From JBCCGG01 sp039029395 (GTDB taxonomy: Bacteria; Pseudomonadota; Alphaproteobacteria; Kiloniellales; JAKSDN01), in assembly GCA_039029395.1 (NCBI GenBank), contig JBCCGG010000053.1:1-40390 (forward strand): a stretch of 40,390 bases of DNA, in the 5' to 3' direction. The notes below the pieces were generated by a model. It saw only the letters and a program-made list of their open reading frames with translations, did not search any database and had not been told where the DNA came from. The position numbers were made by a program, and so were the translations under genes. The number at the start of each line of letters is the position of its first letter. The stretch's first letter is position 1. Below, one piece after another: positions 7,619-15,498 of the stretch.

Positions 7619-8203
7619 ATGGAGCGTACAAGAAGTACCATGACGAGCTTCACAGGACGCACTTTGCCACGGCTGACGGCCTGGCTGCTGGTGTTTGGGC
7701 TGACACTTGCCGTCGGGCAAATTGCGGCGACGAGCGCCCAGAAACCCCTTTTCGACACGCCGGTCTATCACGCGCCCTCCAAGAGCTATTTCGCGCTGAT
7801 CGACATGGAGGGCTACCACCGCAACTGGGCGCACGCGGCGGCCCGAGCCGCCAAACGGAGCTATCGCGGAACAAGGGGCCATCTAGCGGTCATCGACAGT
7901 CCGGAGCTGCATGAATTCCTGCGCATCACCTTCAGACCCAACCGCCCGACCTGGATCGGCTTGCGCTACTTCTGCGGCTACGGAAAGTCCCAATGGGTGA
8001 CCGGTAAGGTTATGAAAAAGGGCGACTACAAGATCTGGAATCGGCCCTGGAACCGTTCGGGCAATACTAGCGGTACCTGTTCCGGCTCGGGCTACTTGCC
8101 GATCTACTACACCGCAGTTAACCGTGGATTCCGCTGGGCCGCGCAGGGGCCAGCGAAAAACTGGCACTACTACTTCATTCAATACCCAACCGGCGAAGAG
8201 TAA
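7619..8203 (+). CDS. Secreted C-type-lectin-like domain protein
   Basis: This 194-residue protein has a basic N-terminus, a hydrophobic stretch (about 18-33) and an ATSA/Q cleavage-like site near 40, so it is probably exported. Residues about 47-191 resemble a C-type lectin-like domain: HLAVIDSPELHEFL (88-101), WIGL (112-115) and a final NWHYYFIQYPT (181-191) where the family usually has a cysteine. Only Cys119 and Cys154 are present, so the canonical disulfides are missing. The domain may bind carbohydrate, possibly the polysaccharide made by the nearby genes, which is inference. ATG 7640 is an alternative start. No C-terminal PEP-CTERM or anchor signal is seen. Confidence 0.7.
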   Translation: MERTRSTMTSFTGRTLPRLTAWLLVFGLTLAVGQIAATSAQKPLFDTPVYHAPSKSYFALIDMEGYHRNWAHAAARAAKRSYRGTRGHLAVIDSPELHEFLRITFRPNRPTWIGLRYFCGYGKSQWVTGKVMKKGDYKIWNRPWNRSGNTSGTCSGSGYLPIYYTAVNRGFRWAAQGPAKNWHYYFIQYPTGEE

Positions 8204-8245
8204 TCTAATCGCACGGTTCTGCCTGCGGCGGGATCTCGAGCTCCC

Positions 8246-9202
8246 TCAGGAGCTGGAGCGCAAGCCCTTAAGCCCGACGAGGATCCTTTCCTTCAAGCCG
8301 CCGGGAAAGCGCGCTTCCGCCGCCACGAGATCAACCGGTTGCGGGCCAAATCCGGTCTTGAAGCGCGTGAGGCCGACTTCTTCCTCGCCGGCACCTCCCA
8401 GATTGAAGCGCGTTATACCCTCGGTCGCGAGCCTTTGGGCGACCTCGCAGATCAACAGATGCGAGGCGCCGCACTTCATGCCCTCCGGCGTCGTGCCGGC
8501 CGAATGGTAATAGGCGCCGCGCGCCGCCCCGAGCACCAGTATCGACGAGAAGACCTGCCCCTCCAGACTGGCCTGAAAGAGCCGGCCCGCGCCGGCGGCG
8601 ACAAAATGCTCAAAATTGTGCGCGCCTATCTCGGTGTCGACCGCTTCGCCACGATCGGCGCGGCGCTGCATGGAAGCGGAGATCAGGCGTGCATGGACCT
8701 GGCAGGCCTCGCGCGTGTCGATCGGCGCGATCGCCACGCCGGCCTTCTCGGCCCGCTTGCGGTTGCGCTTGTGGTTTGAGGAGAGGCCTCTCAGGACCCC
8801 ATCGCCGCCCAGCTCCAGATGGAACTCGCGCCGGGCACGAAGGGTAAAGCTTTGCCCCAAGGTGGGGATCGTTCCAGGTTCCGAGGCGTAGCTGTTGAGT
8901 AAGAGACGTGTGGCGCTGATTTCCCGGCAGGTTCCGGACAAGGACGGCCAAAAATCGCTTTCCTCCGGCATCGAGGGCACGGAGGGCACGACCAAGCGCG
9001 GGCCTTTGAAGAAGGCCGTACAGGCCGCCGCTATCGCCCCGTCCGCCCCGTCTTCCAACACCAGCAGCCAGGGCTGCTCGCCGCGAGCCCGACGGGCCGC
9101 CGCGTAGGCCGCCGTGTAGAAGGGATTGAGCGGTGCCCAGCGGGCGATCCGCTCAAGCGCAGCTTCGCTCGGATCCGGCTCTGCCTGGTAGCGCATGGTC
9201 AT
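8246..9202 (-). CDS. FemAB/GNAT-type acyltransferase-like protein
   Basis: This 318-residue protein looks like the Acetyltransf_6 (FemAB/BioF2-like) branch of the GNAT fold. The segment GLSSNHKRNRKRAEKAGV (about 140-157) and the later VFSSILVLGAARGAYYHSAGT and GITRFNLGGAGEEEVGLTRF regions are characteristic. Members transfer amino acids or acyl groups to peptidoglycan or glycans. It is the last gene of the minus-strand glycan operon, 14 bases after the toroid protein, so it may decorate the polysaccharide. No substrate can be assigned. A second FemAB-like protein lies at 21163-22212 and is clearly different in sequence. Confidence 0.7.
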   Translation of the reverse strand: MTMRYQAEPDPSEAALERIARWAPLNPFYTAAYAAARRARGEQPWLLVLEDGADGAIAAACTAFFKGPRLVVPSVPSMPEESDFWPSLSGTCREISATRLLLNSYASEPGTIPTLGQSFTLRARREFHLELGGDGVLRGLSSNHKRNRKRAEKAGVAIAPIDTREACQVHARLISASMQRRADRGEAVDTEIGAHNFEHFVAAGAGRLFQASLEGQVFSSILVLGAARGAYYHSAGTTPEGMKCGASHLLICEVAQRLATEGITRFNLGGAGEEEVGLTRFKTGFGPQPVDLVAAEARFPGGLKERILVGLKGLRSSS

Positions 9203-9216
9203 CCAGGGTTCTCGGT

Positions 9217-10395
9217 TCAGGCAGCTCGGATGTCTTCTTCGAGCTGATTGGAATCGACACAGAACTTGGCCGCCCAGTTGAGATACTGGTAGGTGCCGTA
9301 GGCGCCGTCGACCGGAAAGGCGCCCTTGACCGCGCCACGCACTTCGTCTTCGCCCTCGATGCGGATGGTTCGGCGCACGAAACGGTTTGCCGCGAAGCCG
9401 GCCTCCCGATAGCGCTCATCGCCGGTGAACCCGTAGAGCAGCAGCCAGCAGTGGGCGACCTGCACCGACCCGGTCAGGCAAACCCAATCGACCGCCGGCC
9501 GCCAATCCGCCGTCAGACGGCCCGGCAGTCGGCCCTCGTCCTCAAGCGCACTCATGAGGCCATCGGCGGTCGTGCGCGCGGCCTCCAGCAGCTCTGGCTG
9601 TTCGCTCAAGCGGTAGGCCTCAAGCACACCCCGCAAGAAGTAACCCAGCGTATGGGTCAAGGGACGGGTCGGATCGGTCAGGCAGCAGAGATCGGGCCAG
9701 CCATTGTCCCGGGTCTTGGATAGCGCCCACGCCACATTGGCCAAGCCGGCCTCGCCGTAGGCCTTGTCGCGTGCCACCCGGGCGGCTTCGAACAAGCCCC
9801 AGGAAACATGGGTCTCGTAGACCTTTTCTCCGGGCATGGCCCAAGGCGAGGGATGGTGACGCCAGCAGCCGTCGTCGTCCAGGGTCTCGACCAGCCAGTC
9901 GGCGGCTCGCTCCATGGGCCTCCGATAGGCCTCGTCGATCCGAGCGCCGGCGGCCAAGCCGATCAGGATTTGGCCGGTGTTGAAGGTGACCGGCACGACC
10001 GGCTTCGAATCGATGCGCCCGCCCTGGAAGGCGCCGTCGGCCAATTGGATGGCGACCAGCCAGTCGAGCATGCGCCGCGCCGAGGCCAGTGCCCAATCGG
10101 CCCCGTGCGCCTCGGCATAGTCGATCATGGTCGGCACGATGTAGCCGGTGGTCTCCGGATAGGACGTGCCCCAACCTTTGACCAGGCTGAACTGGCGCGC
10201 GACCCCGCCGTCGCTTGAGGCCGAGTTCTCCTGGGCGCGGGCCAGCCAGCGTACGCCCTCCTCGATCACCCGCGCGATCCCCGGATCGCTCGGCGGCAGC
10301 CCAGCCCGGTCGCGCTCACGCTCCCGCTTGGCGTCGGCCGGCAGCCGCATCTCGTCGCGCAGCCGACGAATCGTCTTCTTGGTCGCCTGAAGCAT
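9217..10395 (-). CDS. Alpha/alpha-toroid protein of unknown function in glycan operon
   Basis: This 392-residue protein is built from repeated helical hairpins with aromatic and DG motifs, such as MLDWLVAIQLADGAFQGG, AADWLVETLDDDGCWRHHPS and TADGLMSALEDEGRLPG. These recall the alpha/alpha toroids of squalene/terpenoid cyclases, glycoside hydrolases and polysaccharide lyases. No signal peptide is seen, so it is probably cytoplasmic. The reading frame is open back to 10614, but that would overlap the upstream glycosyltransferase; ATG 10395 is chosen, with a GACGAG-like site upstream. Its place downstream of two glycosyltransferases points to a role with the polysaccharide or its lipid carrier. 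Enzymatic function is not recognised. Confidence 0.7.
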   Translation of the reverse strand: MLQATKKTIRRLRDEMRLPADAKRERERDRAGLPPSDPGIARVIEEGVRWLARAQENSASSDGGVARQFSLVKGWGTSYPETTGYIVPTMIDYAEAHGADWALASARRMLDWLVAIQLADGAFQGGRIDSKPVVPVTFNTGQILIGLAAGARIDEAYRRPMERAADWLVETLDDDGCWRHHPSPWAMPGEKVYETHVSWGLFEAARVARDKAYGEAGLANVAWALSKTRDNGWPDLCCLTDPTRPLTHTLGYFLRGVLEAYRLSEQPELLEAARTTADGLMSALEDEGRLPGRLTADWRPAVDWVCLTGSVQVAHCWLLLYGFTGDERYREAGFAANRFVRRTIRIEGEDEVRGAVKGAFPVDGAYGTYQYLNWAAKFCVDSNQLEEDIRAA

Positions 10396-10504
10396 CAAAT
10401 TCTCGTCACTATCATGGTCAAGGAGCGCCAAAGGATAGCAATGACCGCTCCGGGTAAGGTTTTGGTAAAGACCCTCCTCGCTTGCTCTGCAAGACCCTTC
10501 GTCA

Positions 10505-11710
10505 TCACGCCGGCACCAGGCGCGGTGGAACGCGCGGACCGTCTTGCTCCAGAACGCCGCGGAACAGGGAGACTTGGCCCTTGGAGGTATCGTCCCAACT
10601 GAACTGCTCGGCATAGCGTCGGGTCGCCGCGCGCTCGGGCAGCGCGCCGAGCAACCTGCTGACCGCGTCGGCGATCAGATCCGGGTCGCGCCGGTCGAAC
10701 AGCAGGCCGGCCGCCGGCGCGGTCACCACCTCCGGGTTGCCCCAAATCCGGGAGGCGACCACCGGGGTCCCGCAGGCCATGGACTCGAGCAGAACGTTGG
10801 GCCAGCCCTCCCGGTCGGAAGCAAGCACCAGGAGATCGGCAGCGCTGTAGTAGCGCGGCATCTCCTCGTGGGGCACACCGCCGACGAAGCGCACGCGGGC
10901 GCCCAAGCCAAGCTCATCGACCAAGGCCTTGAGCGCGGCTTCCTCCGGGCCCTTGCCGACGATCAGCAAGGTTGCCTCCGGGATTTGGGCCAGAGCCCGC
11001 ACCACGAAATCGTGGCCCTTGCGTGGAATCAGGTGCCCAGCAGATAGGATCACGGGCCCAGAGACTCCCAGCCGGTCGCGCTCGGCCGTCCGGTTCAGGG
11101 GCTTAAAGCCCTCCAGATCGACGCCATTGCGCAAAACCCGGATACGCGCCCCGTCGAGGCCAAGGGCGATCATCTCGTCCTTCAGGGCCTGACAGACCGC
11201 GATCATGGCAGCCGCCTGACGGCCGGCCCAAAGTATTTGCCGGCGCGGTAGGGCGAAGCGTGGGATCAGGTTGATATCGGTACCCCGTGCCGTGATCGTC
11301 AGCGGCTTGCCCAGACGCTTGGCGATCATGGCGGCGGCCACGCCGTCGGGATAAAAGTAGTGGGCGTCGATCAGGTCGAAATCGAAGCCCTCTAGGAGCA
11401 GCCGCTCGACAGCAGGCCGCACCATGCGATACATCAGCGTCGGCGCAAGCGACATGCCGACCTTGGGGATCACCGGATAGCGGGGGTAGCGCACCTCGAT
11501 ACCGAAACGTCGGTCCTCGCGCGGCGCCTTGGCGAAAGCCCCGTAGGCACCGAAACGCCCAGCCGTAAAGGGAAACCAGGGCACAGGGGCGATGACCCGC
11601 GCCTCGACGCCGCCTTCGGCCACGAGATGCCGCAGACGGTTCTCGACAAAAACGCCGTGATGAGGCTGCGCCCGATTGGGGAAGAGCGAGGAGAAGGTCA
11701 GAATCTTCAA
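10505..11710 (-). CDS. GT4-family glycosyltransferase
   Basis: This 401-residue GT-B enzyme has the N-terminal MKILTFSSLFPNRAQPHHGVF donor-fold start and the middle GTDINLIPRFALPRR. In the C-terminal domain it has VILSAGHLIPRKGHDF, LLIVGKGPEE and the nucleotide-sugar motif DREGWPNVLLESMACGTPVV (the E-x7-E pattern). It probably transfers a sugar from an NDP donor to a lipid-linked oligosaccharide at the inner membrane face. Its start overlaps the preceding glycosyltransferase stop by four bases, so the two are translationally coupled. Donor and acceptor cannot be told from sequence. Confidence 0.92.
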   Translation of the reverse strand: MKILTFSSLFPNRAQPHHGVFVENRLRHLVAEGGVEARVIAPVPWFPFTAGRFGAYGAFAKAPREDRRFGIEVRYPRYPVIPKVGMSLAPTLMYRMVRPAVERLLLEGFDFDLIDAHYFYPDGVAAAMIAKRLGKPLTITARGTDINLIPRFALPRRQILWAGRQAAAMIAVCQALKDEMIALGLDGARIRVLRNGVDLEGFKPLNRTAERDRLGVSGPVILSAGHLIPRKGHDFVVRALAQIPEATLLIVGKGPEEAALKALVDELGLGARVRFVGGVPHEEMPRYYSAADLLVLASDREGWPNVLLESMACGTPVVASRIWGNPEVVTAPAAGLLFDRRDPDLIADAVSRLLGALPERAATRRYAEQFSWDDTSKGQVSLFRGVLEQDGPRVPPRLVPA

Positions 11711-12942
11711 GTGCCGCGCTCCTCGAACTTGCCGTCGAAAAGCGCCCGGTAGGCCTCGAACATGCGGGCTTGGTCGAAGTGCTCCTCGGCCCAGCTTCGG
11801 TTTGCCCGACCGATGTCTCGGCGCTGCTGCGGCGACTCGAGAAGGCGCTTCATGGCCTCCGCAAGGTCGGCCGGCTGGTCCTTGGGCACGACGAAGGGGC
11901 GGTTGTCCGGCGCCAACATGTGCTTCACGTCGCCCACGTCAACCGAGGCAATGGCGCGCCCCGCAGCCATGGCCTGCAGCACCGAATTTGGCATCTGCTC
12001 AGTGTCCGACGACAGAGCGAAGAGATCGAAGGCCCCTAAGACCCGTTCGACCTGCTCCACGTGGCCGGCGAAGTGAGTCGCGGCGCCAATCCCAAGCGAC
12101 TGTGCGTGCGCTTCCAACGGTCCCCGTTCCGGGCCGTCACCGACGATCACCAAGCGCGCCGGCAGGCTATCCCGCAGGAGCGCGAAGGCGTCGATCAGGC
12201 GCCTAACATTCTTCTCTGGCCTCAGGGGTGCAACGGTGCCGACCGTCAGGACATCCGGCGCCAGGGCCAAGTCCGGGATCCCATCGCCGGGCCGTGTCGG
12301 ATCGAAGCGCACGCAGTCCACGCCGTTCGGGACATAACTGACCCTGGCCGGATCGATCTGCCAGATCTTGGTCGCGGTCTCATAGAGTTTTTGCGACGGC
12401 ACGACCAGGCGCTCGGTCTTGGCCAAGGCGAGACGCCGGAAACGGACCCGCCGGGGCAGCTGGCGGTCCGCCTCTTCGCGGCCGAATCCGCTTTCGAAAT
12501 GGATGTGACGGGCGGTCGAGGAAAGACGGTTCGCCAATGCGACCTCGATCGAACCCCAATTGTAGGTCAAAAGCAGATCCGGGCGAAGCCGGCGCAGCAG
12601 CCCAAGGTGGGCCCACAGGGCGCTGATGCTGCCTGCCCCCGGATCGTCGACCGACAACAGCTTCACCGTGAGCTTCGGTGAAAGGCGCGAGCGAGAATCG
12701 TGGCAATTGTCCAAGGCCAGGATGCTATGTCGGTAGTCTCCGCCGAGATGGTTGATGACATTGCTGATACGAATTGGCACGCCGCCGAATCCGAAAGTCG
12801 GGAAGACGTGTAGAAGGTGGGCTGCCGACGCGGTCGCCTCGGCCTTCGCCGGCGGTGAGCTAACGGCCGTGACGTGCTCTTGTGTGATCACCAGGGACTG
12901 CCCGCTCGAGGTGTCGATCATGTCACCATGAGAGGCTTGCAC
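11707..12942 (-). CDS. GT4-family glycosyltransferase
   Basis: This 411-residue GT-B glycosyltransferase has HVFPTFGFGGVPIRISNVI near the N-terminus, the linker region VSYVPNGVDCVRFDP, and in the C-terminal half VGTVAPLRPEKNVRRLIDAF, LVIVGDGPERGPLEA and DTEQMPNSVLQAMAAGRAIA. The first 40 residues are poorly structured; the ATG at 12921 (residue 8) is another possible start. It stands ten bases after the sugar transferase and four bases overlap the next glycosyltransferase, so it is the second gene of this operon. It probably adds a sugar to the growing repeat unit; specificity unknown. Confidence 0.92.
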   Translation of the reverse strand: MQASHGDMIDTSSGQSLVITQEHVTAVSSPPAKAEATASAAHLLHVFPTFGFGGVPIRISNVINHLGGDYRHSILALDNCHDSRSRLSPKLTVKLLSVDDPGAGSISALWAHLGLLRRLRPDLLLTYNWGSIEVALANRLSSTARHIHFESGFGREEADRQLPRRVRFRRLALAKTERLVVPSQKLYETATKIWQIDPARVSYVPNGVDCVRFDPTRPGDGIPDLALAPDVLTVGTVAPLRPEKNVRRLIDAFALLRDSLPARLVIVGDGPERGPLEAHAQSLGIGAATHFAGHVEQVERVLGAFDLFALSSDTEQMPNSVLQAMAAGRAIASVDVGDVKHMLAPDNRPFVVPKDQPADLAEAMKRLLESPQQRRDIGRANRSWAEEHFDQARMFEAYRALFDGKFEERGT

Positions 12943-12952
12943 TCGGCAAGTC

Positions 12953-14332
12953 TCATCGCACGCCGTGGGACCAGAACACGACCCTAAGCGTTTGCAAAAT
13001 GATCATGATATCCAGCAAAAGGCTGTAGTGCTTGATGTAGTAGAGCTCGTACTCGAGCTTGCGCCGGGCGTCCTCGCTCGACGCGCCATAGGAGTAGTTG
13101 AGCTGTGCCCAACCGGTGATGCCCGGCTTGACGATGTGCCGATTGCCGTAGAACGGAATCGATTGCGCCAGCTGGGTCACGAAGTAGGGACGCTCCGGGC
13201 GCGGGCCCACGAAGCTCATCTCGCCCTTCAGGACATTGATCACCTGTGGCATCTCGTCGATGCGGAACTTGCGAATGATCGCGCCGACGGGGGTGACCCG
13301 GGAATCGTTCTTGTCCGCCCACTTGGGCACGCCGTCATTTTCCGCATCGATGCGCATGCTGCGGAACTTGATGATCCGAAAGGTCTCGCCACGATGACCC
13401 ATGCGTTCTTGGAGATAGAAGATCGGGCCGGGGCTGTCGAAGCGAATTGCGATGGCAGTGGCGATAAAGATGGGCATGCAGAGAATCAGGAACACGACGC
13501 TGGCAACCACATCGAACAGGCGCTTGATCGATTGCTGCAGCCGGCTTCCGGGGATCGTGTCGGAGTAGACGAACCAGCTGGGGTGCAACGCATCGAGATT
13601 GATGCGGCCGGTCTCACGCTCGCAAAAGCGAACGAAGTCGGACACCGCCACCCCGTTGACGCGGCACTCCAAGAGCGACGACATGGGTATGCGTCCGCGC
13701 CGATCCTGCGGGGCGACCACGATCTCGTCCACGTTGTTTCGCTCAACCAGATCGTAGAGCGAGTTCGGCGCCGAGAAGATCTTGTCCGCCGGCACTTTCG
13801 GCTCCTCGCCTTGCACCTCCACATAGCCCACGCAGTCATAGGCTTGAATGCGGCTGACCCACTGCAGGGATTCGATCTCGGCGGCATGGTCGCCGACGCC
13901 GATCACCAGGATCCGCCGCCGCAGTAGGCTGATGTCTATGATGTGCAGAAAGACGTATCGAACCAGAAAGATGCCCGCGAAGGCCAGCGCCATTGAGATG
14001 CCAAGGGCGCTGCGCCAAATCTCCAGCAGGGGAATCACGTAAAACGTCACGGAAAAGATGATGAAGCTGACGAACAAGCAAACCAACAAGCGTATCAGAA
14101 TGTCCTGCATGCGCGACGCGAACTGCGCATTGTAAAGACCGAGCGAAAACATGATGACCAGAACAACAACGCCGAACAACAGCGGCTGTGGAAAGTGAAA
14201 TGAGGCAAAAGCCTCTGCCCCGCTTACCGCGGCCTGGCGCAAGGATATCCCGATATAGGCCGACAAGAGCAGAATTGCGGCCTCGACAAGCGCCAGCACG
14301 AGATACGGCTTTGAGGCATGGGATCTATACAT
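12953..14332 (-). CDS. Polyprenyl-phosphate glycosyl-1-phosphate transferase (EpsB-type, exosortase-A-associated)
   Basis: This 459-residue membrane enzyme starts repeat-unit synthesis by moving sugar-1-phosphate from an NDP-sugar to undecaprenyl phosphate. Four transmembrane segments fill about 8-130, and a Rossmann-like part begins RRILVIGVGDHAAEI near 138. A fifth segment (about 270-295, FDVVASVVFLILCMPIFIA) leads into the catalytic domain with GPIFYLQERMGHRGETFRII, KFRSM, KFRIDEMPQVINVLKG and EMSFVGPRPERPYF. The length and the YSYGASSEDARRKLEYELYY segment match the sugar transferase usually found with XrtA loci. It heads the 8246-14332 operon, separate from the main XrtA operon. Confidence 0.93.
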   Translation of the reverse strand: MYRSHASKPYLVLALVEAAILLLSAYIGISLRQAAVSGAEAFASFHFPQPLLFGVVVLVIMFSLGLYNAQFASRMQDILIRLLVCLFVSFIIFSVTFYVIPLLEIWRSALGISMALAFAGIFLVRYVFLHIIDISLLRRRILVIGVGDHAAEIESLQWVSRIQAYDCVGYVEVQGEEPKVPADKIFSAPNSLYDLVERNNVDEIVVAPQDRRGRIPMSSLLECRVNGVAVSDFVRFCERETGRINLDALHPSWFVYSDTIPGSRLQQSIKRLFDVVASVVFLILCMPIFIATAIAIRFDSPGPIFYLQERMGHRGETFRIIKFRSMRIDAENDGVPKWADKNDSRVTPVGAIIRKFRIDEMPQVINVLKGEMSFVGPRPERPYFVTQLAQSIPFYGNRHIVKPGITGWAQLNYSYGASSEDARRKLEYELYYIKHYSLLLDIMIILQTLRVVFWSHGVR

Positions 14333-15124
14333 GAGACAAATCAGCTCGCAGGGGACGTCTTGTCTTCACACTCAATCGAGCGAGGCGCAGCCGCTTCGCC
14401 TCACGGTTCCCGGGACCTGGGACACAGGAGGCAGCGAAGGTGGAGTTTGCCCTATTCATCTGGCCTTCGGCAAGCTTGTCTGAACGTCCCCTGGAGGACT
14501 TGAATAACCGGCTATTCGCCCGATACGGTGATATCCCGATAAGGTTAATTCACGGTTTCAAAGGAGACGGGTTCCTGCCCGACCACATTCGCCAGCCCCA
14601 TGGCGCGCCACAGATTAACCTTCAGTTCGCCTTAATAATTATTAAAAAACTGAAATGTGACAAAATCAAGACGACACTCCTAGTGTTTGCGACAATAAGT
14701 CGAAATTCTTATAATCTTTGTATTTCTTGATGATCGACATAAATATTCAAAGAGTTGTTTGATTTTTATCAACAAATCCGTCATAATCTGCCGCTCGCGC
14801 AATCTCCTGTCACTGAAGCAATCGTGCCATGTAGGCAAGAGAACGGCGACCCCGCCTATTCTTAGGATCGGGTAGCGAGTAATGCCCGGCTCCGGCTGGG
14901 CTGATTGGGACCGTATGAGGCGTTCTTAGTGGCAGTTGGAAGATCTGAATGGGTGCACGACATCCCTAGGAGCAAGGATTGGGTAATTTTCCCCATGAGC
15001 AAGACTTGGCTTACTCTAGAGGAAGATGCATCCAATAATGGCAGGATTTACTGATTGCAAAGAACGTCAAGTTAAAGCAAAATACGGGCAAAGAGGGTAT
15101 GCAAGAGGTTACAGGGAGGAGCCG
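14333..15124. other. AT-rich intergenic regulatory region
   Basis: About 790 bases separate the sugar-transferase operon (minus) from the small membrane protein (plus). The stretch 14623-14790 is strikingly AT-rich compared with its GC-rich surroundings. Visible elements are an inverted pair AAGGTTAAT (14541-14549) and ATTAACCTT (14614-14622), GAGGCG/CGCCTC near 14381-14401, and a TTGAT-TTTT-ATCAA hairpin at 14759-14772. A weak 96-codon reading frame lies at 14440-14730. No RNA family was recognised. The region probably carries promoters for one or both sides; AT-rich islands in front of polysaccharide genes are often bound by xenogeneic-silencer-type proteins, which is inference here. Confidence 0.5.
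14440..14730 (+). CDS. Doubtful small ORF with strong ribosome binding site
   Basis: A GTG start at 14440 is preceded by a perfect AGGAGG (14426-14431) at eight bases and opens a 96-codon frame. The first half (MEFALFIWPSASLSERPLED) has ordinary composition. The second half runs into the AT-rich island and is rich in Lys and Ile (ALIIIKKLKCDKIKTT), which looks like translated non-coding DNA. It could be a genuine small protein, a leader peptide or the remnant of a longer gene. No family is recognised. Confidence 0.2.
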   Translation: MEFALFIWPSASLSERPLEDLNNRLFARYGDIPIRLIHGFKGDGFLPDHIRQPHGAPQINLQFALIIIKKLKCDKIKTTLLVFATISRNSYNLCIS

Positions 15125-15316
15125 ATGAAAGACGCAGATGCGTTGCTATCCGATCAACGAGGAGCCGAAGTAGACTTTGAACCATCCGGAACCAGTTCCC
15201 AGGCGGGAGCATCCAGGCATGGTATACGTGGATTGGTTGCCTTAGCGATTTTGTTTGGTACATCACTTGCTGGTTATGCGCTTATCTTTACCGTGCTACG
15301 AAACATCACCAGCTGA
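15125..15316 (+). CDS. Small single-span membrane protein
   Basis: A 63-residue protein starts at the ATG preceded by GGGAGGA (15114-15120). An open frame reaches back to 15026 but those residues have no ribosome site of comparable quality. Residues 1-33 are polar (MKDADALLSDQRGAEVD), and residues about 35-57 (GLVALAILFGTSLAGYALIF) form one transmembrane helix with a short tail VLRNITS. There is no PEP-CTERM motif, so it is not an obvious exosortase substrate. It lies between two glycan operons and may belong to the envelope system. No homologous family is recognised. Confidence 0.6.
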   Translation: MKDADALLSDQRGAEVDFEPSGTSSQAGASRHGIRGLVALAILFGTSLAGYALIFTVLRNITS

Positions 15317-15334
15317 ACCTAGTTACTATTCCCT

Positions 15335-15378
15335 CACTTGGCTTGGAGACACGAAAGGCCGTGTTCCCAAGCCAAGTG
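15335..15378 (+). terminator. Long hairpin, possible terminator without T tract
   Basis: A perfect 12-bp inverted repeat, CACTTGGCTTGG (15335-15346) and CCAAGCCAAGTG (15367-15378), encloses a further ACACG/CGTGT stem with a six-base loop. It sits 18 bases after the small membrane protein stop and 13 bases before a tRNA-like gene. There is no T run on either side, so if it stops transcription it is not a classic intrinsic terminator. Other roles are an RNA processing site or a protein-binding site. Confidence 0.5.
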
Positions 15379-15391
15379 GCATGCGCGCAAT

Positions 15392-15467
15392 AGGCGGGTA
15401 GCTCAGTGGCAGAGCGCTCCCACTACATGGGAGAGGTCGGAGGTTCGATCCCTTCCCCCGCCTACCA
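15392..15467 (+). tRNA. tRNA-like gene with aberrant anticodon and T loops (anticodon position reads TAC)
   Basis: The 76 bases form a full cloverleaf. The acceptor is AGGCGGG/CCCGCCT with discriminator A and encoded CCA. The linker TA is followed by D arm GCTC(AGTGGCA)GAGC, anticodon stem CTCCC/GGGAG, a five-base variable loop AGGTC and T stem GGAGG/CTTCC. Two positions are abnormal. The anticodon loop is ACTACAT, with C instead of the universal T33; the T loop TTCGATCC has eight bases rather than seven. Positions 34-36 read TAC (Val). The intact stems and CCA argue for recent or continuing function. It may be a pseudo-tRNA, a decaying Gly-like or Val tRNA, or a specialised tRNA. Confidence 0.6.
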
Positions 15468-15498
15468 CGTCTCAAAATCGCCCTGAAATCCGGTTAAC

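Noticed and set aside
15305..15316. C-terminal helix of the 63-residue protein as a PEP-CTERM sorting signal
   Set aside because: No PEP motif before the helix and no Arg/Lys cluster after it beyond a single Arg.
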